A DNA stretch of 64,000 nucleotides from the NCBI GenBank assembly GCA_958295915.1, contig OY282381.1, positions 828,722 to 892,721 on the forward strand. Direction: 5' to 3'. The notes beneath the pieces are model-generated. The model ran no database searches and was not told the origin of the DNA. It worked only from the letters and a program-made list of their open reading frames with translations. Position numbers and translations under genes: made by a program. This DNA is from an uncultured Caldilineaceae bacterium (GTDB lineage: Bacteria; Chloroflexota; Anaerolineae; Caldilineales; Caldilineaceae). Positions 60,399 to 64,000 of this stretch are shown one piece after another (position 1 is the first letter of the stretch; every line of letters begins with the position of its first letter).

Positions 60399-61355
60399 AT
60401 GACCCAAGCGACTCTATCTCTTCCACGCCGCCGACTTGGCAGGACCAATCTGGAGATTCCCGTAATTCCCTTTGGCACGCAGGGCTTTGGCAACCGATTC
60501 GGTTTCGTCGCGGATGAAGAGGCCGTTGCCCTTGTCAAACATGCCGTAGGGCTGGGGGTGAATCACTTTGACTGCGCGCGCTGCTACGGTGATTCCATGC
60601 GTAAGTTGGGCTTGGCGCTACGAGAGATTCCCCGAGAAGATGTCATTATCACCGGACGGCTCTGCTGCCACTCCGACGCCCAATGGGGCGGCTATGCCGG
60701 CGCAGGCGAGCCAGACTATTCGGCCGAACGCGTCATCCGCGATGTGGAGGATCAGCTGCAGATATTGGGGACTGACTATTTTGACGGTATGCTGATCCAC
60801 GACCCACCGCAGATCGACCCTACGCTGGCCAAAAACGGCGCATTGGCCGGGCTGCTACAGCTCAAGGCCCGCGGTCAGGCGCGCCATGTCGGTTATGGGA
60901 TGCGTCCCCATGACTTTCATCTGCAGGCCATCGCCACGGGTGATGTCGATCTGATTCTGTGCTTCAATGACTATAATCTGATACGCCAAACCGCAGCCGA
61001 TAGGCTTTTACCCGCGGCCGCGGCCGCCGATGTAGGCATTATGAACGGCTGGTCCATCTTGCGAGGTCTATTGACCGGGATCGATATCGATCAAGCGATG
61101 GAGAGAGGGCGCTACAAAGCCGATGCCGATGTCGATGAAGCGCGCAAGCTGTTGCAGTGGTGTCAGCAAGAAGAGATCGATCTTCTGCAGTTGGCGATTC
61201 AATTCTGCCTGAAGGAGACGCGCATCCATGGCAATCCAATTGGCAGCCTGAATGTGGAGCAGCTGGAGACCAACGTCCGGGCGGCGTGCGCAGCGCTGGA
61301 GGAGAATGTGTGGACGAAATTCGGCGCTGAATTTGGCGTAGATTCCGCGGTATAA
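60399..61355 (+). CDS. Aldo-keto reductase family protein lacking the catalytic lysine
   Basis: Protein of 318 aa. N terminus RRLGRTNLEIPVIPFGTQGF; Asp and Tyr of the tetrad are in HFDCARCYGDSMRKLG near residue 56 and the His in DGMLIHDPP. The third-strand Lys, normally in a TK dipeptide, is replaced: the sequence is DVIITGRLCCHSD. The C-terminal NADP region IHGNPIGSLNVEQLE is present. It may be a non-reductase or use altered chemistry. A 12-bp tandem repeat spans its stop codon. Confidence 0.87.
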   Translation: MTQATLSLPRRRLGRTNLEIPVIPFGTQGFGNRFGFVADEEAVALVKHAVGLGVNHFDCARCYGDSMRKLGLALREIPREDVIITGRLCCHSDAQWGGYAGAGEPDYSAERVIRDVEDQLQILGTDYFDGMLIHDPPQIDPTLAKNGALAGLLQLKARGQARHVGYGMRPHDFHLQAIATGDVDLILCFNDYNLIRQTAADRLLPAAAAADVGIMNGWSILRGLLTGIDIDQAMERGRYKADADVDEARKLLQWCQQEEIDLLQLAIQFCLKETRIHGNPIGSLNVEQLETNVRAACAALEENVWTKFGAEFGVDSAV

Positions 61356-61380
61356 ACCGCAGTATAAACCGCAGTATAAA
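61345..61380 (+). repeat. Three 12-bp tandem repeats over the aldo-keto reductase stop
   Basis: CCGCGGTATAAA, CCGCAGTATAAA, CCGCAGTATAAA. The TAA stop of the gene is in the first unit. Confidence 0.85.
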
Positions 61381-61384
61381 CCTT

Positions 61385-61582
61385 TGTCGCCGGGGGCAGG
61401 CGAGACGCCTGCGCTCCCGAGGCGCATCTCAGTGTGGGGCATCCGGATGTCAGCATCGCCCAAGTTTGGAGCCAGAAACAGATTGTCTGAATCAGGATTG
61501 TCAGGACGATAAACGACGAGCCGAATCCAGTGTAGCCGCCTGGAGGCGAGCCAGAAACTCACCCTCATCTTGGGACGCGCCC
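61385..61582 (+). repeat. Mosaic of dispersed repeats (families D, C and an 8-kb-type element)
   Basis: 61390-61425 is family D (GGCGAGACGCCTGCGCTCCC). 61481-61510 is family C (TGTCTGAATCAGGATTGTCA). 61519-61533 repeats 8030-8045 (GCCGAATCCAGTGTA). 61552-61582 repeats 22150-22182 (CAGAAACTCACCCTCAT). No gene in the 326-nt gap. Confidence 0.75.
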
Positions 61583-61596
61583 TTTCAGAAAATCTT

Positions 61597-61626
61597 TTGC
61601 CAATCGGAGACCTGCTATGCTATTAT
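61597..61626 (+). promoter_or_regulatory. Sigma70-like promoter for the fourth binding protein
   Basis: TTGCCA (61597-61602), 18 bases, TATTAT (61621-61626), in an AT-richer patch 56 nt before the ATG. Confidence 0.55.
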
Positions 61627-61681
61627 GCCTCCTGCATTATCGAGTGTAGCAATCAAAAATACAATAACCTAAGGAGATTAA

Positions 61682-63256
61682 ATGACCATGCAGAAGAGAG
61701 AGTTGAGTAGGCGCGGATTCCTATCATTGGCAGGCGCGCTGGGCGGTACGGCGCTGCTGGCAGCCTGCGCGCCGGCTGAAGTAGAGATCGACCAGCCGGC
61801 GGCCAGCACAGCGGACGACTCAGAGCAGGCTGCCCCGCCGGCGGCAGAGAGAACCGCGGTGCGCGTCTGGATCGGTGGCTCGTACACACCGACCGAGTGG
61901 ACGAGCCGCTCGGCCGAGCACCCTATTGTCGTCAATGCCCCGCGGATTCTCGCCCAACGCTACGAGGAGACGAACCCCGGCGCCGAGATCGTGTGGGAAG
62001 AAGGACCGGGCGGCGAGGACTACTTCGCCTGGCTCACCGCATCCGCCACCGCGGGCACGTCCCCCAATCTGGTGCGTAGTACGCACAACTTCGCTGTCCA
62101 GAACGGTTGGGCCGTGCCCATGGACGAATACCTGGCCCAGCCGAATCGCTACGCGCCGCAATACGAGACCTGGAACGACATCTTCTACCCGTCCTTCATG
62201 AGTTCTCTGATCCAACCCGACGGGCGCGTCTACACAGCGCCCATCGATAACATCTGGCCCAATATCGAAGTCGGCCTGGCCTACAACAAGGAAACTCTCG
62301 ACAGCTTGGGCTTGGAACCGCCAGCGACCTGGAGCGCTGAGATGGAGGTGGCCAAGGCCTTGAAGGAGGCCGGCGACGGCTTGGCGCCCTGGCAAGTCGA
62401 GCAGGCCTCTGGCAACCTGTGGCCTCTGGCGTTGCAGATCCTGCCCTCGATGATGCAGCCCATTCTGCCCGAAATGGATCTCAATGACGATAAGTTCATC
62501 GGCATCGAAGAGGGTCTGCCCGCCTACCGCAACGGTCTCATCGGACCCAACACGCCCATTTACAAGCGCGCCTTTGCCGAGATGTACGAGCTGGCTACCT
62601 ACTGGATCGATGCGTTCAACACGGTCGACATCGACCTGCTGTGGCGTCAGGGCAAAGTCGGGCTGCGCTATTCTGGATCATGGGAGTTCTCGCGCCTGGC
62701 CAATGACCCCAATATCACTTTCGAGCGCGGCTTCCTGCCCCCGCCTCTCCCCAACAGCAGCGACATACCAGCGACGGCAGATACACCCGGCGCGACCGAC
62801 CCGCCGCGCGCCACAGCGGGGGATGGCACAGTGCCCGGAGAGCTTCTGACCGCCGTTCAGGGGTCAGAATTCGTGACCATCGCCTCTTCAACCGAAGCCG
62901 ATGGCAATCTGGCCGAAACGATAGACTTCTGGCAGTTCCTCACCGAGCCCCAGAATAACGCCTTCCTCGTCAATGAGAATCAGGCGCGTATCTCCTCGGC
63001 CGTGGACGCGCCGCTCGGCTCAATCTGGCAGGAGATCGCCACCTTCAAGTTGCCCCTATACGACTATGCCATCGCCTGGTGGGGTCAGGGATGGTATTGG
63101 GACAATGACAACTTCATGAAGTGGCGGCCGATTTTCATAGAGTGGATCACCGGTCAGATCGACGAAGAGACCTTCTACGTGCGTCAGGAAGAAGAATTCG
63201 CCGCGGGCGCGACACGCTACGAAGAGATCTTGCAGGAACAAACGGAAAGCGAATAA
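61682..63256 (+). CDS. Sugar ABC transporter substrate-binding lipoprotein
   Basis: Binding protein of 524 aa, the longest of the four. A Tat-like signal (SRRGFLSLAGALGG, residues 9-22) leads to lipobox LAAC with Cys29. The mature part has GRVYTAPIDNIWPNIEVGLA and, near residue 360, a Pro/Ala/Thr-rich insertion (PATADTPGATDPPRATAG). AGGAG lies 7 nt before the ATG. It probably serves the 51-61 kb sugar cluster, with permeases beyond the right edge. Confidence 0.92.
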   Translation: MTMQKRELSRRGFLSLAGALGGTALLAACAPAEVEIDQPAASTADDSEQAAPPAAERTAVRVWIGGSYTPTEWTSRSAEHPIVVNAPRILAQRYEETNPGAEIVWEEGPGGEDYFAWLTASATAGTSPNLVRSTHNFAVQNGWAVPMDEYLAQPNRYAPQYETWNDIFYPSFMSSLIQPDGRVYTAPIDNIWPNIEVGLAYNKETLDSLGLEPPATWSAEMEVAKALKEAGDGLAPWQVEQASGNLWPLALQILPSMMQPILPEMDLNDDKFIGIEEGLPAYRNGLIGPNTPIYKRAFAEMYELATYWIDAFNTVDIDLLWRQGKVGLRYSGSWEFSRLANDPNITFERGFLPPPLPNSSDIPATADTPGATDPPRATAGDGTVPGELLTAVQGSEFVTIASSTEADGNLAETIDFWQFLTEPQNNAFLVNENQARISSAVDAPLGSIWQEIATFKLPLYDYAIAWWGQGWYWDNDNFMKWRPIFIEWITGQIDEETFYVRQEEEFAAGATRYEEILQEQTESE

Positions 63257-63309
63257 ACCAGTGGTCAGTGACCAGTGGCTAGCTGCCAGTAATGGCACTG
63301 ACCACTGGT
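63257..63309 (+). repeat. Family B palindrome directly after the binding-protein stop
   Basis: Perfect 14-bp arms ACCAGTGGTCAGTG (63257-63270) and CACTGACCACTGGT (63296-63309) with a 25-nt loop of family-B core. It begins at the base after the stop codon. It could act as an mRNA-stabilising or attenuating hairpin. The following 63310-63393 holds attcgtaattcg-type scraps and no gene. Confidence 0.85.
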
Positions 63310-63393
63310 CAATTAGGAATTATGCGATTAGGAACTATCCAATTCGTAATTCGTAAACTGACCCCTACCACCGAACACTGATCACTGTAGTCG

Positions 63394-63831
63394 ATGACAG
63401 GCAGAGGACGACTGTTGGCGCTGGCTCTGGGCGCGCTATTGCTCGCGGCCATCGGCATAGATTGGGCGCAAGCCCGGGCGCGCCTGCCCAATATTTCTAT
63501 CGAGGGACAGCTCGATCAGCCAAAGGTTGTAGCCGATGGCAAGAGCTCGATCGTCCTTACGGTGCGCGTGGCCGAGAACGGGCAGCCGCGCGCCAATGTC
63601 CTGCTACAGGCCTGGCTCGAATCCGGGGGCGGTCTTCTCATTCCGGAGTGGACCTATACAGATGCGGAAGGTCAGGCAGAGTATACCTACACACCCAACG
63701 CGGCCGGCCCCTATGATCTGCAGGAACCTACCATCGTTCATGTGATAGACATCAACGTTGGACGACTGTTCGAGGTGGACAAGCACTATCGGATCGAGGT
63801 GCCGGTCGAGGCGCCGCTGTCCACGGAGTAG
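63394..63831 (+). CDS. Small exported Ig-like (invasin/Big_1-type) domain protein
   Basis: Protein of 145 aa. A basic start MTGRGR followed by a hydrophobic stretch to about residue 26 is a signal peptide or anchor. The rest is one Ig-like domain with KVVADGKSSIVLTVRVAENG, VLLQAWLESGGG, TYTDAEGQAEYTYTPNAAG and a final strand. It lies between the binding protein and what may be the next transporter gene. Function unknown; the start lacks a strong ribosome site. Confidence 0.75.
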   Translation: MTGRGRLLALALGALLLAAIGIDWAQARARLPNISIEGQLDQPKVVADGKSSIVLTVRVAENGQPRANVLLQAWLESGGGLLIPEWTYTDAEGQAEYTYTPNAAGPYDLQEPTIVHVIDINVGRLFEVDKHYRIEVPVEAPLSTE

Positions 63832-63849
63832 GACGCATCGCCGAGGACG

Positions 63850-63940
63850 ATTTGAAAAACGCACTGTCGCCAGAGCGCAAGACATAGCATGACAAACTCG
63901 CCGTTGCGCCCCTGCGTCTTCGCGTTGAATTCATCAGAGT
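63850..63940. repeat. Dispersed repeat family A at the right edge
   Basis: Degenerate core (TTGAAAAACGCACTGTCGCC, then CCCCTGCGTCTTCGCGTTG and GAATTCATC). Similar in order to the copy at 8046-8140. Confidence 0.65.
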
Positions 63941-63962
63941 GCATCCCTGAAGGAATCGCTGC

Positions 63963-64000
63963 ATGAGCGCTGCGCAAACAACCGAATCAGATTCCGCGCG
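63963..64000 (+). CDS. Possible start of the next gene (cut by the window)
   Basis: ATG with AAGGA 8 nt upstream and an open frame MSAAQTTESDSA to the edge. Position after a binding protein suggests a transporter permease, but too little is visible to say. Confidence 0.4.
   Translation, partial: MSAAQTTESDSA

Noticed and set aside
1..64000. tRNA, rRNA or integrase signatures marking a genomic island
   Set aside because: I looked for tRNA-like cloverleaf ends, 16S/23S landmarks and recombinase motifs and saw none.

Overview
This is a 64 kb chromosomal segment of a GC-rich (roughly 60%) free-living or host-associated heterotroph. The closest fit is a Chloroflexota (Caldilinea/Anaerolineae-like) genome. 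That assignment is an inference from three things: many sugar-binding lipoproteins with an RR-F-L / LAAC signal, dense paralogous sugar-acid catabolism genes, and dispersed intergenic repeats whose translations read 'NAKAQRR', 'LNQD' and 'GETPALP'. No rRNA, tRNA, CRISPR array, integrase or transposase was seen.

Layout. (1) 0.4-5.6 kb, plus strand: a beta-propeller protein, then two ABC sugar permeases and a binding lipoprotein, closed by a clear terminator. (2) 5.7-8.0 kb, minus: PIG-L deacetylase, ferredoxin, 2-hydroxyacid dehydrogenase. (3) 8.4-18.6 kb, plus: binding protein, two permeases, enolase-superfamily dehydratase, 2-hydroxyacid dehydrogenase, SDR, then E1-alpha, E1-beta and E2 of a 2-oxoacid dehydrogenase complex. 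(4) 18.8-22.0 kb: a solitary DUF1156 DNA methylase. (5) 22.3-28.7 kb, plus: another binding protein and two permeases, a rhamnonate-dehydratase-like enzyme and a flavin monooxygenase. (6) 28.8-39.7 kb, minus: a ten-gene run (Ldh2-type dehydrogenase, propeller, TIM-barrel isomerase, 2-hydroxyacid dehydrogenase, SDR, a second E1-alpha/E1-beta/E2 set, M24 peptidase, Gfo/Idh/MocA). (7) 40.3-43.6 kb, minus: a membrane glycosyltransferase-like gene broken at a run of 17 G, with three near-identical tandem copies of its C-terminal domain. (8) 43.9-50.8 kb: hydroxyacid-oxoacid transhydrogenase, a MNT/HepT pair fused by overlaps to a low-GC sulfotransferase-like gene, then NAD(P)HX epimerase, DUF456, thiamine pyrophosphokinase and a degenerate Lgt-like protein. 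(9) 51.2-61.4 kb, plus: a relic of two permeases, then esterase, AGE-type epimerase, two PhyH oxygenases, class-III aminotransferase, DUF4380, GH-A glycosidase and aldo-keto reductase. (10) 61.7-64 kb: a fourth binding protein, a small Ig-like protein and probably the start of the next gene.

How it fits together. Uptake (four binding proteins and six intact permeases, with no ATPase gene) feeds dehydratases and NAD-dependent dehydrogenases that process sugar acids. The resulting 2-oxo acids could be oxidised by the two E1/E2 complexes, which must borrow an E3 from elsewhere. The 51-61 kb cluster looks like a separate route for a decorated or amino/uronic sugar whose substrate I cannot name.

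The most notable signals are the G17 tract with the triplicated domain, repeats that have entered or now terminate coding genes, and dehydrogenases that lack a catalytic lysine.
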